DNA of 64,000 nucleotides from Girardinichthys multiradiatus (Eukaryota > Chordata > Actinopteri > Cyprinodontiformes > Goodeidae), in the NCBI RefSeq assembly GCF_021462225.1, contig NC_061802.1, positions 10,628,859-10,692,858 on the forward strand, read 5' to 3'. Numbering within the stretch: position 1 is the stretch's first letter; each line of letters starts with the position of its first letter. The notes below the pieces were generated by a model. That model was not told the origin of the DNA and did no database searches. It saw nothing but the letters and a program-made list of their open reading frames with translations. A program made the position numbers and the translations under genes. Shown here piece by piece: positions 49,887 to 60,149 of this stretch.

Positions 49887-49983
49887 AATTCTTGGGGTTA
49901 CAGTTTTACATCAGCCTGGCTGAAAATAGGACCTACAAACTAAAATCCAACCAAATACCTGCAATGCTTCTCCTACCTCCCAT
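34360..49983 (-). CDS. acer1: acer1: alkaline ceramidase 1, six clear exons plus a probable distant 7-nt first exon
   Basis: ACER1 is an ER membrane enzyme of the CREST family that hydrolyses very-long-chain ceramides to sphingosine and fatty acid. Six exons (34360-39936) plus a proposed start exon at 49977 total 828 nt, giving 275 aa; human ACER1 is 264 aa. Catalytic signatures are intact: the calcium-site motif ELDWCEDN; Ser and His four residues apart (SAYFH); Asp 11 residues after that His ([12 protein letters not shown]); and HGIWH with the two metal-binding His four apart. Hydrophobic segments such as [14 protein letters not shown] and [12 protein letters not shown] fit the seven-helix fold. 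ACER1 is favoured over ACER2/3 by the DWCEDNY region, the C-terminus ([17 protein letters not shown]) and the position next to mllt1. The start codon is the one uncertain point. Confidence 0.9.
34960..35460. mobile_element. decayed DNA transposon in acer1 last intron
   Basis: The right end GGCAAATACTTTTCCACAGC then CCTGTAG is typical of a Tc1-like terminal repeat. TCACCTCCATGTTTGAGTCT and CAGGAGCTCCTGGTAGAGAA are internal blocks. The left end is lost. Confidence 0.55.
35526..35663 (-). CDS. acer1: acer1 coding exon 6 (first His of the HxxxH pair)
   Basis: The exon encodes [20 protein letters not shown], then [20 protein letters not shown] and YLHGI. Human ACER1 has SWISDRLLCSFWQRIHFFYL. The acceptor is TAACCTCAG and the donor is ATCTG|GTAAGA. 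The Trp of HGIWH is split with the last exon. Confidence 0.95.
35749..35886 (-). CDS. acer1: acer1 coding exon 5
   Basis: The exon encodes [20 protein letters not shown], then [20 protein letters not shown] and AVEMK. Human ACER1 has a similar FLRPTVNAYALNSIALHILY. The acceptor is AACCACAG and the donor is AAATG|GTAAAA. Confidence 0.94.
36221..36676. mobile_element. hAT-type non-autonomous element in an acer1 intron
   Basis: The left end CAGTGGTGTCCAAAGC matches the inverted right end CAGGTGTGTCCAAAGTGTGG. It is the same type as the element at 2378-3218. The 8-bp flanks CTCTGCTA and CTCTAGAA agree only in part. Confidence 0.6.
36897..37035 (-). CDS. acer1: acer1 coding exon 4 (catalytic Ser, His, Asp)
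   Basis: The exon encodes [20 protein letters not shown], then [20 protein letters not shown] and SFIKD. The Ser-x3-His and His-x10-Asp spacing matches S77, H81 and D92 of ACER3. The acceptor is ATCTGCAG and the donor is GACAG|GTAAGT. Confidence 0.95.
38286..39060 (+). pseudogene. 3' end of a CR1/L2/Rex1-type LINE in an acer1 intron
   Basis: The frame from 38491 reads [20 protein letters not shown], then [20 protein letters not shown] and [20 protein letters not shown], the C-terminal part of a LINE reverse transcriptase. Before it [20 protein letters not shown] is readable in a shifted frame. A long AT-rich 3' tail follows to about 39060. The copy is 5'-truncated and broken. Confidence 0.75.
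39563..39677 (-). CDS. acer1: acer1 coding exon 3 (membrane segments; GC donor)
   Basis: The exon encodes [20 protein letters not shown], then [18 protein letters not shown]. The acceptor is CCCTGCAG. It ends TTTGTAG|GCAAGT, the consensus for a GC-AG intron; no GT donor keeps the frame. Joining to exon 4 gives V-G-V-F-S-A-Y-F-H, as expected for the family. Confidence 0.92.
39824..39936 (-). CDS. acer1: acer1 coding exon 2 (calcium-site motif)
   Basis: The exon encodes [20 protein letters not shown] and [17 protein letters not shown]. Human ACER1 has IFAYQSSEVDWCEDN. The 3' splice site is very strong: branchpoint-like TTACTAAT, a pyrimidine tract, then TGCCTCTCAG. The donor is ACACG|GTAAAC. 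The strong acceptor argues that translation starts in an upstream exon. Confidence 0.92.
40232..42090 (-). mobile_element. non-LTR retrotransposon (LINE) with inverted 5' part and a MITE inside
   Basis: On the minus strand 41680 down to 41291 encodes [20 protein letters not shown] then [20 protein letters not shown] and [20 protein letters not shown], a reverse-transcriptase C-terminus; 41290-41030 continues it with [13 protein letters not shown]. From about 41680 to 42090 the plus strand carries what looks like the 5' end of the same family (CGCCACCTTAATGTGGTGGA ... GGGACGTGGAATGTCACC). The head-to-head join is the signature of twin-primed insertion. The 3' tail is at 40232-40304, split by a MITE. 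Confidence 0.7.
40305..41028. mobile_element. Harbinger-type MITE in the LINE, 3-bp TCA duplication
   Basis: GGGTGTAGTCACACC on the left mirrors GGTGAATACACCC on the right, and TCA flanks both ends. Removing the element plus one TCA restores CACTCAGACG of the LINE. The inside is rich in TTTGGTCCGC/GCGGACCAAA inverted blocks. Confidence 0.8.
42259..42453. mobile_element. palindromic MITE, copy 4
   Basis: TCTAGTCCCCAAGGACCAGT, CACAGCTAATTCATAGGGAC and AACATCTAAAGCATGCAGGC are family blocks. The ends are decayed. Confidence 0.5.
42889..43036 (-). mobile_element. tRNA-derived SINE, reverse orientation
   Basis: On the minus strand the head is GGGCGCGGTGCTGGCCGGCG then GTAAAGTGCGCGGCCC, with GGTTTGAGTCCCAGCC as B box and ATTTCCTGTCTGCC downstream. 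It is the same family as the copy at 15981. Confidence 0.7.
43350..43390. repeat. perfect hairpin, 18-bp arms, 5-nt loop
   Basis: CAGGACTAGTAAGCAAAC, then TAGAT, then the exact reverse complement. There is no mobile-element context. Confidence 0.95.
44693..44893. mobile_element. palindromic MITE, copy 5
   Basis: CATTCTCAACCCTGATCCCC on the left; ATGAATCTAAAACACGGAGG and GTGGAGAAACACTG on the right. Confidence 0.5.
45135..45240 (+). repeat. CA microsatellite with GCAC interruptions
   Basis: About 100 bp of (CA)n with CGCACGCACG interruptions. Open frames across it on both strands are artefacts of the repeat. Confidence 0.95.
45380..48230 (-). pseudogene. CR1/L2/Rex1-type LINE copy, reverse orientation, broken, with a hAT MITE inside
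   Basis: From the right, 48214-47918 encodes [20 protein letters not shown] and 47779-47411 encodes [20 protein letters not shown], both apurinic-type endonuclease blocks. Then 46425-46225 encodes [20 protein letters not shown] and 45582-45382 encodes [20 protein letters not shown], both reverse transcriptase. Frameshifts and stops separate the pieces. The order fits one element read right to left. Confidence 0.75.
46637..47061. mobile_element. 425-bp hAT MITE with perfect 8-bp duplication, inside the LINE
   Basis: CAGTGGCGGATGC on the left mirrors the inverted right end CAGTGGCGATTGC. TTCAGAAC flanks both sides (46629-46636 and 47062-47069). GGGGAAGCTCAATTTC and GGGGAAGCTGAGCTTCCC are subterminal blocks. 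Confidence 0.88.
48555..48860 (+). pseudogene. Tc1-like transposase N-terminal fragment
   Basis: The plus strand reads, around 48643-48775, a helix-turn-helix-like stretch [20 protein letters not shown] then [17 protein letters not shown]. This resembles the DNA-binding part of a Tc1 transposase. Upstream, TTTCTTTTGGACTTTGATCA recurs at 50503. Confidence 0.5.
49115..49335 (-). mobile_element. SINE-like repeat with tRNA-like head
   Basis: On the minus strand GAGTGGTGGCCTAGGGGTTA then GAACAGGAAG, and CCAGGTTTGTATCCCACAG, resemble A and B boxes. CAGTGGGCTGCCATTGTGCA lies in the body on the plus strand. It ends in a TAATAATAAT repeat. Confidence 0.6.
49845..49882. repeat. TA microsatellite
   Basis: About 38 bp of uninterrupted TA. 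Confidence 0.95.
49977..49983 (-). CDS. acer1: acer1 candidate coding exon 1 (ATGGGAG)
   Basis: The minus strand reads CGCAACCATGGGAG|GTAGGAG: a strong Kozak start followed at once by a good donor. Its seven bases leave phase 1, exactly what the acceptor at 39936 needs, and the total then divides by three. Upstream lie a TTACGTCA element and G-rich sequence, as in a promoter. The drawback is a 10-kb intron full of repeats, and short ATG-donor pairs occur by chance. Confidence 0.45.
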
Positions 49984-50130
49984 GGTTGCGCTCCTCAGTG
50001 CTGCTCCGCTCCAGGTGGTGCAACAGGTGGATTTAACTGGGTGGAAGCGCTGGGTGGAAACGCCCCCGCTGTGACTCCAGGGTGTGACGTAATCCGTGTA
50101 CAGTGCTGCTCCACATCGTTCATAAATGTA
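49984..50130 (-). promoter_or_regulatory. acer1: possible acer1 promoter
   Basis: Upstream of the candidate first exon, on the minus strand, a TTACGTCA CREB/ATF-like site lies near 50087-50094 and a GGGGGCG box near 50064. The local rise in GC content in an otherwise AT-rich area is notable. This holds only if the 49977-49983 exon is real. Confidence 0.35.
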
Positions 50131-50139
50131 AAAAAAAAA

Positions 50140-52015
50140 AAAAAGTAGTTTTTCTTGCTTCTCCTTAATCGTAAAACGCAGATCAGATAAAGCGGGGTTG
50201 GAAGTAACCAGATGCAGCTTTCACCGCCGCTGAATACCTGCTTTCTGCCAGGTTGAGTGGAGTAATCCCAGGTTTTATCTTTGAAAAACAAACTTAACCG
50301 GTCGAGCTATTTCAGTATAAAGTATAAAAGCGCCCTGTGGGCGGTTCAGCTGGAATGGTGGAGGAATTTCTAACTGTGATTTAGTTCCTGAAAAGCTGGA
50401 TATGCAATTTGTTAAAAAACGGTGTGGCTCGTCTTTCATTTTTATATTTGCCTCAGATAACGCTTGTCATAGTCTTCAGGCTTTCTGAATATCTTTAGAC
50501 GTCCTTTCTTTTGGACTTTGGTCATTTTCTGCCTCTATATAGTTCCCAGAAGAAGTTTGTATGTTGTTTATAAACACATTTAAACCTGCCTTTCAATCAG
50601 TCAGCTGTAAAATGAGTCATAACTCAAGTAATGAGCCACAATTTGGTCCAAATCTGTCTGTATGTTATCCATAAACAAATCATTTTCTATCATGCACTCA
50701 CTGCCACATAACAGTGCAGTTTTTTGCTATTAATATGGAGATTGAAAATAATGAAAATACTCTGATCTCATTTATATTTTAATTTATATGTTTATTATTT
50801 TTTAAGAGGCTATGTTACCTTATGCCCCATCAGCTCCTCTGATGAGACAGTCACAGGGCTAATAGTGAGAGAACAACCATGCCCATACTCATTCAGCAGG
50901 GGATTTTTGAATGGGCAATCAATCCAACATGCATGCTTTTGGACAACAGAAAAAAAATGGGTTACAGAGTACCTCAAAGAAATTCACACATCCATTTGGA
51001 GGACAGTTGGAGTCACAAGAGTTCTGGTGTCCTTCTCCAGCGATCCGTGGAGTAGAGGTGGGGTATGCGGGGGAACATAAAAACTCCAAATGAAAGGGCC
51101 CAAGAGCATGTTGTTATGACTTAACAGTGCTAACCTCCATTCCAGTGCAACCCAAGTACCCATCATAAAGATTTAGACATTTCATAATGAAACATAGTGA
51201 AATAATGACGCTGTAATAATAAATAATGTACAGATTTATACGTTTTTTATTTTTATTTTAAGACCTATTGGTATTCAGAACTATTTATTAAAGAAAAATC
51301 TAGATTTAATTCTGAATCAATGTGTAATAAAGTACCAGTAAATTTAAAGCCCATCAGAAGTGGATATTAGAACACAACCTACATAAACACATTGACCAGC
51401 GAAAGAAACCAGAGGATTTAGAAGAATTCGGGAGGATTTGGTCAATCCAATTACAGCAGACTGCTAAGCTTTAACTCTTAAGAACTAAAGTAGCCTCTGA
51501 AAATGGGTACAGATACTGGCTTTACATTTGAACTTTTTAACCAGTAAAAAAAGTTTGTTGTAAAAACAATGGACATGTCATATGTTCTGCTTGCTGCTTG
51601 TTTCCTAGAATCACTTATCAGTCTTTATAAGGAAGAAGGAAGACTTAATTTACAAAGAAATAATTTAGTCAATTACCTTTCTCAGAACACAACACCTTGT
51701 AATTAATAATGGATTTAAAATAATAGATATTTTCAGCAATTATTATCAGAATACTTGCAATGTTTTGAATCTGTGTATCAAGTTACAGAACATTCTTAAA
51801 ACTGCTTCGACATTTGGCATAAAATTCCAGCAAATCAGTCAAAGATCTGTAATTTTTTATAATGGCCTGGTTGAAATAAAATCCTCTTTGGTTCAGTGAA
51901 GTTTGTCTCAACAGTCTTTTTCTAGAGCATATTCACATCAGCAGTTTGAAGTTGACCAGTGCATCATACACAACACTGTGTTAAGTGTTCAGTGGGAGGG
52001 TACAAAACCCTGCAC
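50140..52015. other. spacer between candidate acer1 start and the next SINE
   Basis: A TATAAAAGCGCCC sequence on the plus strand near 50324 looks like a TATA box but leads into no credible frame. A transposon-like TCCTTTCTTTTGGACTTTGG segment is at 50500-50555. The rest is AT-rich and unassigned. Confidence 0.3.
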
Positions 52016-52019
52016 CCAT

Positions 52020-52150
52020 ACCAATTAGCCTGTTTGTTTTTGGATGGTGGGAGGAAGCCAGAGTACCCAGAGAGAACATTTAAACTCCACAGAGCAGGGC
52101 TTCAGCAGGGATTTTGACCCAGGACCAGCTGCGCCACTCTGCAGCCCACA
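52020..52150 (-). mobile_element. partial tRNA-derived SINE (family of 6445-6804)
   Basis: On the minus strand GCAGAGTGGCGCAGCTGGTC begins the head; the plus strand shows the body TTTTGGATGGTGGGAGGAAG then CCAGAGTACCCAGAGAGAAC. Confidence 0.55.
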
Positions 52151-53010
52151 AACAAACTCTTAACATCTTCATTCATTGACAAACCTATGGGATACCATTA
52201 ATGCTCAGTATATGACAGTTGAGGAAAATTTTAGTGACTTGGTTTAAGTTCCCTGGTGTATGACCTGATACTCTGCACAACCTGATAAAAGTTTTTACTC
52301 CCCCGCCCATTCCCACTTGCTGCAGCACTAATTCATGTCAGAGTTTAGGGCAGTCGGCTTGCGTGGTCTAAAAGGAGGCCACTCTGTGATTTGAGTTCTG
52401 TCAACATATCTGGGGGAGAATAACAACAGGCCTTACCTCTGTCCCTCCAAAGTGAGCCCTGTTTTCGTAAGTATTACAAGTAGTATGCCAATAATCAATC
52501 TCTTTCATTGTTAAATATGATTTTATTCCATAACAATTACACATAAAGTATGACATGAATATACTGATTTATGTCCAGTAGTTCAATGTCAAAGTGGGAA
52601 TGTTGAACAGCGCTAGAGCTATCTTGTGCTAACCAAGAAAATCCTAATGGTATTTTAAGTAAAAAACTTGTTTTTTTAGTATGATTAACACAGTCTACCT
52701 ATTTTTTTTTATGTGGGAGGAAAATGGAGAACAGGAAGGGAATATTCTAATTCTACACAAAAGCTCCAGCTGGGATGTGAACCCAGTGACGTTTTGATGC
52801 AAGGAATCAGAACTAACTGTGACTCATTGCAGCCAACAAAAACCTCATTAAGCCTAATCTGTTTGTTAAGCAAGTAAATTGAGATAAAATTCACACTGAA
52901 GATATAGTACTGTATGACATATTACTTGATTTTATCTGGAATTAATAAACAATTGAAGTTAGCGCTAGTTTACGCTAATTGCAGAGCAGGTTAATGGCTA
53001 ATGTTAGCTT

Positions 53011-53280
53011 AAAGCTGCATTAGGTAACTTTTGTAAAAATTTATTTTTTACATATTTGTTAAAATATGTGACTGTGTCCTCACAGTAGAATATTAGACAG
53101 ATAATCTGTAAAAAAATTACGCTCCTCTGGGCCCTCCCAGTGGTCCTACTGCCATTTGCAGAAATACACAGCTCCCAGTCAGAAACAACCAATCAGAGCC
53201 AGGAGGATGTCTTAGCAGTGTCAATCACGCTCGTGTACATGCTGCTCAGACCCCTACACCCCACAGTGCGTACCGTTATT
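53011..53280 (+). mobile_element. fragment of an abundant teleost MITE (AAAGCTGCATTAGG end)
   Basis: AAAGCTGCATTAGGTAACTT begins the block. CTCCCAGTGGTCCTACTGCC and AACAACCAATCAGAGCC are internal blocks I recall from many fish introns. The right end is missing. Confidence 0.55.
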
Positions 53281-53508
53281 CAACCTCAAGATTGCCAGTG
53301 TGCTGGTATGTCTGTGCTAATGACGGTGTGCTAATGATTTGAGGACCAAGTTTATAGTCAAAGTATGAGCAGGTCATAGTCAATGTAAAGCATATCGTTA
53401 AAGTTTCGTCCCCCAGTTTGGGGCTAACTGCCCGAACTGCTTGTAACTACTGTTAAAAACGTAGACCTATGAATACCAGGAACAGATCATAATCCAGATA
53501 AACTATAC

Positions 53509-53531
53509 ATATATATATATATATATATATA
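53509..53531. repeat. TA microsatellite
   Basis: A short run of AT repeats followed by AGTAGTAGTAG. Confidence 0.9.
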
Positions 53532-53899
53532 GTAGTAGTATTTCTTGCATGCTCAAAATTGTTTTCTTTTAAAATACTTGACTTTATTATTTAGAAACAA
53601 ATCAAACATCAAACAAAGAAATGTGTTATTTTACAAATTCCTCCCCAAATGAAAATAAAAAGCCATTTTTTTATTTGTTGTCCCAAAATCTCTTATAACT
53701 TACTGTCAACACAACATCAACCGCTACAAATATTTTGTTTTGAGATGAATGAAAATATTTTCCCCTTCATTTTTTTTAAAGAAACAATAGACAAATAGGC
53801 AAAATATCAAAGATAAAAAAAACAATAATGAAAAGTCTAAATAACAACACATTTTGATTTGATCTGAAGCAGGTTTGTTACAGTGCAAAAGTATCATTC

Positions 53900-54403
53900 A
53901 AGTTTATTTGTTGCTCTTTTTGTTGAAAAGCCCATTTACTGCATGATCTTATGCTGTTAATCAAGAACAATGAGCATCAGTGGTGGACTGATCTTGAGAA
54001 AAGCTGGAGGTAAACGCGGATTTTTTTTCTGGTCATTTTTCAGCTGAAGCCCTGAGCTGTACTGAGGAAGGAACAGTTCAAAGGAAGATAAAGTCAAAGA
54101 TCCTGTTGCCGGGCCATTCATAGTGGGATCGTTTGACACAACAACACAGATGAAACCTGAGCAGTTCATTGTAGTCCTTTTTTTAACAATCATGATGATG
54201 CCACCTGTCTTCTCTTCATACCGTATGCTGCCACACGTAATTTGTCAGGGCTCAAATGTCAGCACAATGTCACCCTTAAACAAGAACTTCCATGCAACTT
54301 TGAATAACTCCCAGGTTGTTTTGTCTCGCAAATAGTGTCTGCTGCAATGGACAAAATGCAACCTCTTCTTGTTAAACACAAGAATGTCGATGAAAAGTCT
54401 TCA
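53900..54403 (-). other. myo1f: probable myo1f 3' UTR
   Basis: The sequence directly downstream of the myo1f stop is repeat-poor, with no further exon border. An AATAAA on the minus strand lies near 53903-53908 and could be the polyadenylation signal. The true end is not fixed by sequence. Confidence 0.4.
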
Positions 54404-54480
54404 TCACATCTTTTCCACATAGTTACCAGGGAAGAGACCTTCCTTGCCTCGAATCCTGCCTGTCCACCAGCCTGATGGAT
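54404..54480 (-). CDS. myo1f: myo1f last coding exon (end of SH3 and stop)
   Basis: The exon encodes [20 protein letters not shown] then VEKM and TGA. The GWW and FPGNYV motifs complete the SH3 fold. The acceptor is CTCTGCAG and the exon supplies the last two bases of the Asp codon. Confidence 0.95.
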
Positions 54481-57400
54481 CTGCAGAGAGAAACAAATAA
54501 ATATTCTCACTGTTAATGAATTCTAACTGCACAATTTTAATCTGATTGGTCTCACACTCTTTGCAGGCCACACACCCTCTTTGACGAGATCGAACACCTC
54601 GTTAGCCTCAAAGCTGATCTCGTCTGTGTCCTGTCCGATGTACTGATATAACGCCCGACAGCGGGGACCCTGAGGTCTGGGCTGAGGTTTAGGGGCAGGA
54701 GGCGGCCGATGACTGATGCTCCTTTTCCTCTGCTGCCTGTGAACAAATAATAAAATGGATGTAAACAAACAGGCAAAACATATAATAAGCTAAACAATAC
54801 TAAGCTTGGAAAAAGTACAGAATTGTATATTTAACAGAGGTAGTGTTGGTTTGAAGGAGTTTATAGAGGTTCTACACCCTGATGGAAGCTGTAGGTCTAA
54901 GAGCACTTTCCATAGAAAGTATTCCAGCCAATTGTTTCTTTGTTTAGCTGTATGTTTATCCAGAAATAAGCCATTGATGTAGCTATTTCTACCACTGTGG
55001 CATTTATGATCAAATTAGTTTGATTATATTGTATCAGCATGGGATTGGACTGTATGTATCTTATGACATAGATGTGACAATACGACTAGATTGTATTAGA
55101 ATGAATTTGATTTCAAATTGAATATGAAACAAATTGAATTCTGTTAATTCATATTGTTATTCTTTCTGAAGTGCTTTGAGATTATATTTATTGTGAATTT
55201 GTGCTTTATGAATTGAACTGAACTCAATTAAACGTAAGTAACCAACATCTGAACCTCATAAAATAATAAATGTCAGTGATGAAATCCTATTAAAGGAGCT
55301 AAAACGTTTTGTCATAAATGTATTAATTATAGTCTGGTGCCGGCCAGTCATTGGTACATTTTTTTCATGTTTCACATTTTCAAACATTTTTTTCAAAATT
55401 TTTTTATTTTCTTTTACTCAAGTCTTCTCTCTGGTTCTGTCTTTTTGGTTTAATATTACTTTACATTGTTTTGTGTTTCTTATTTGTACTGCACCATTTG
55501 TGAAGGACACACACATTGATAAACTGATGCACCTTTTCATGTCATTCCTCGTAGAAGCATACAGGCCTCACCTTGACAAGTCCTAACAACTCATTACAAC
55601 CCGTTTGCACTGATATTAGTCAACTAAAAGCTCCACCCCTTCTCTCAGCACACCTTTTTTCTTTTATGTTTTCCAAGCGGCCCTCTCTTACCCTGACATG
55701 CCTTGGTCAGGCACGTTAAGGAAGTCCAAGTTTCCCTGGTTGTGCTGGGTTGATGCTGGGGCCTGGCGGCCCCTTTGGGAGTCCAGTTTGGGCAGTGGAG
55801 CATTGGGTGGCCGGGGATGTTTGTGTGGGGAGGAATATGTGATTTCTGATTGCTGGTTGTCATAGCCTCTGGAAAACTGGGTTCCTCCATTGGCGTGCTC
55901 TAGAAAAAAATAATAAAGTATAAAGAGTATGAGGAAAAGGTCTAGACATATTTTTCTCTTAAAGGTAAGAGAACAAAACTTACAGAAGCATAAGTCCCAA
56001 AACTGTAAGTAAGCAGTATTTTGTGCTGCAGCTCAGGACTCAGCCACAACCTGACATTAAGTATGAATATTCAAGAAAATTGTTTAGCTAGTTCATTCAT
56101 AGAAGACACCAAAAATTCCTCCAACCCACAGCAACTTGAAAAGTTTATTTCACAAGACACTTTTAAGATGAGCCTTGGTGTCCTTAAAATTGATTTGGTG
56201 TGATCTATTTAAGAGCTGAGGCAGCATGGGAAATTTCTGTTAAAATAAATCTGAAAGCTTAAGAGTCCATCTGTCTGGCACAAAATATAAACTTAGATTA
56301 ATTTCTTATCATTCTCTACCGTTCTCCCTTTGCATGAAGATGAAAAAAACATCCAATAAAAGGTTTTAGCTGGGCTGACTTTTGATATTGTAGGCTCATT
56401 TTGTGTTTTACAATAAAGCATTTAAAATATCAAAATATTTATTCTTATCGACCATAATGCCCAACCTTTTTGCAGCTTTTTATATTTTTACTGTTCTATG
56501 TTCTTTTAGGTAGATGAAAAGTTTAACATTACAGCTGTGAACATTAAAAGAGAAGAACTGGTGCTGCTTAAAGCTTTAAGAGTAGCATAGTGACCAACTG
56601 CTGCGAGTTCAGTATCCCCACACTCCTTGGGATTAATAAATTAATGGCAAATGCAACCGTAAAATAATGTAAATGCAAATCAAAAGATAAATTCTGGTTA
56701 AAGAGAGTCACACCTCTGTTGGGTACATGGTTCCTCATTCCACCTCGAACATCTAGACCAGACTTCCTGGTTGGCTCTATAGAAAACAATATATGGTTAG
56801 AACATCTGAACATAGAACCACAACTAATGCCAATAAATTACAACATTATATTCTCAAAAATAGTTAGCTGCAAAGATATTGTCATTATTAATTTTGACTC
56901 ACTGGAGGACTTGGGTAGACCGTCTCCTATAATAATCGTGAGAGTCTTTCCTCCCAGTTTGAGCTGAGCCATATCCCCTTGACCCCTTTGAAAAACCACC
57001 ACCCTGGAGGTGCCTCCACCCCAGCCTTCTTTCTTCACTCTAAACTCCAGTCTGAAAGCCAGAGAAGATGTGTCAGAGGCCTTGTTATTTCTGCTTTATC
57101 AGGTGTATAAACGCCTTATGTTGCTCTACCTGTCAGAGAAGGAGATGGTCAGTTTTCTGTGCGTCACTTCCTCGTAGCGTTTAGACAGCAAACTGAGAAA
57201 CTCTGTCTTAAAGTTGGACTCCAGCAGACTGTCATACTGGGCCTCGTGCAGAATGAAGAAATCATCCTGTCTGGAACTGAAAAGAGGAAAAATAAACACT
57301 ACAACTTATGTCCCAATTTACAAAAAGAAAAAGGAAGGAGTACCTTTTAAACAGAAATAAGCTCAAGTTATAAATTAGTTTATTGCAAAAATTAAATTGT

Positions 57401-60093
57401 TCTGTATTTATGGAACCACATAGACTTTCAGTAAGTACCCTAACTTTGTACTTATTGTAGACACATAATTAGAACATCACATGAAGTTTTATTTCAACAC
57501 TGATGGTAGGAGTTGTGACTGCACAGCACTGCAGATATGCTCATTAGTCAAATGTATTACTGTTGTTACGTTATGTTGTAAAATAACGGCTCAATGACTG
57601 CTTCTTCCTGATAAGATTTATGATCAGTTTAAATATGAAAGCGAAGAGCAGATGTCAGTTTCGAAGTTTCTGTTTCTGTTTAGGTGTGACTGAATGGATT
57701 ATATTAAGGAAGAAAAAATGGCAAATTTCACCTTATTTAAAAACAGGATAACTCTGTATGAAGAAACATAATACCACAGGGTGGATAGCAACTGGTAACA
57801 TTTAGTCAGCTACATATATTTGAGTAACTACTTGAAGAAAATGTATGAGTAGCTTTGGTGCATGCACTATAATTTTTACTTCTACTTCAGTACCATTATT
57901 TTGAAGTAACGCTACTCTTACTTGGGTACAATGTCTGGCTGCTCTACCTCCTACAGTTACTACAATGAATGACAAACAAACAAACACGTTTTAACCATAG
58001 AACCAGACCAAAACACAAACTTAAAGGTTTTGTTAAAATTAGATTACTTGTTTGTAAGCAAGCTTTATTGCTCTAATGTTATTTTTCATCTGCTGAGCTT
58101 GCTGTGGCATATGGAGGTCAGGTGAATATATAGTAAACTGTACATACCATCACTGGAAGTACTTTGCACTGTTAACATACATTACCTTCTGCCTGTTTTG
58201 GTTTCAGTAGCTTTGTGTTGTGAAAATTTTGGAAATGTGTGTTTCTTCTGCCTGAATTTGTTATTTTGTATGACTACTTTTTACTTCTACTTAAGCAAAA
58301 ATGTGCTATGGTAATGCTACTCTTACTCAAGTACACTTTTTGGCTACCCTACCCACCTCTGCATATTACACCCAACAAACCATTGCATATCTGCATGCGT
58401 TTCACACAAAGATACAACAACAGTATGTAAATATTGCACCAGCATCTGATACTAAAAGTTTTTAAGTGCAACGTTCAACCAAACCAGGCTGCCAATAATT
58501 ATTTGGACATAGAAAACATATGTGGGATGAGCAGCACACATTATATACCAAACAATATTTGCTTACCCCAAGTTATTCATACTCCTGGCAGATTTAGGTT
58601 TAAAATAATCTTTCATTTTACCAACATGTTTTTTCAGACTGAAAGTAATATTAATATTATTGGAGCGGCCAAACCTAAGACTCGACATGAGTCTGACAGA
58701 GAAGCTGTGATGGGAGATAAACATGACGGGGTTGGCATGGAGGCCTTTTAGGCTCGAAGACTTGGAGCTCATCACCAAAATTAAATTCTAAAAACACCAG
58801 TGGAAACAGGCAAGATGCTGGTTCAGCAATTATAACGGTTACCAATGAAGATTTTTCCATTAATTATTGAAAAGCTAATAAATAATTTTTTAATAAAAGG
58901 TAACACGATACACTGGCTAAAAGATATTTGACCAATTGAGGCCACTCATAGACTGTGCATTGAACTTTAACCTCTTAAGCCCCAAAGGGTTTCTGTGAAG
59001 TTTGTGTTTCATTGAAATATTCCCAAATCTTATTGAGTTTTTCTCAGAAGTTACAAACTCTATTTAAGTACTCATTAGTTTAATAATTATGTCTTTCAAA
59101 TGCGAATGATAAGTTTGTTTACTTTCTAATTCAACTGCTTGTAGTTTTAACTGTGTTCGGTGTTCGTAGAAGTGTTTTATAACAGCTTCTAGCCAAGATT
59201 CTAATGCTTCTTTGGATATGACACATATCTATGTTTAAGCCCCAAATGGTCCAAGACCACTAAAAGTAGAGGTCAGGGGTCTCATTTATAAACGTTGTGT
59301 ATGTACAAAACCGTGCCTGAAACTGACGTACGTCACTTTCCACATAAAGAATGTGAATTATAAAAAGCAAACTTGACGGGACAAACTCTGACCCATGTGT
59401 ATGTTTGTTTGGAGACTGGGAAAACTGGCGACATCAGATACAGAGGTGGGGAATTTAAGCCACACTGCATCATGATTCCTGTCAGACATTCAATATCTCT
59501 CCATATCAGACTTTAATCATAGATTGACTTTATCATACGCAGCATCATTTATGCTTGCGCTGGTGAGCCATAACTATACATAAGGACCTTTCAAATAAAA
59601 ATAACTGCCTATATGCCAACTGAAATGTTATATCAAAGTCTGCACAACATTTCATCACAACTTTCTCACCATCACATTCCTCAGGGTGATGTGTACCACA
59701 GATTACCACATAGATTGTGACAAGGCGTGAGACAACAACGCTGACAGAGGGCTGTAAACATTTAAATATGGTGACGTTCACAATACTTCCTTTTATTTCT
59801 CGCGGCACTACTGTGGCTTCAAAACATGATATGTTTCGGCTCTCTTTGCTTCTTGGTTGCCCTTGTTAACGATGAAATAACATTGATCAGGTGGCTCAGT
59901 TAAATACACTTAGACATTCAGGAGGTGCTTTGCATTGACCATTTGTGGGTGAATGTGGGCGTGTGAATATCATTTCAGAGAAAGCCACACTCTATGAACA
60001 CTAATACAGTAGAAACATCCCCATGGGCTATATTCAGTCATACTGCAACAGATACTTCTCAAACTGTGATAAATGAGCAACACCTCCTGTGTG

Positions 60094-60149
<56 letters not shown>

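Noticed and set aside
50317..50390. TATA-box-like TATAAAAGCGCCC with a following ATG on the plus strand
   Set aside because: The frame after the ATG closes after a few codons and no donor or gene follows on the plus strand.
55645..55890. 81-codon minus-strand frame starting [10 protein letters not shown]
   Set aside because: It overlaps a myo1f exon but is out of phase with the splice sites. The in-phase reading gives the conserved FLNVPDQGM.
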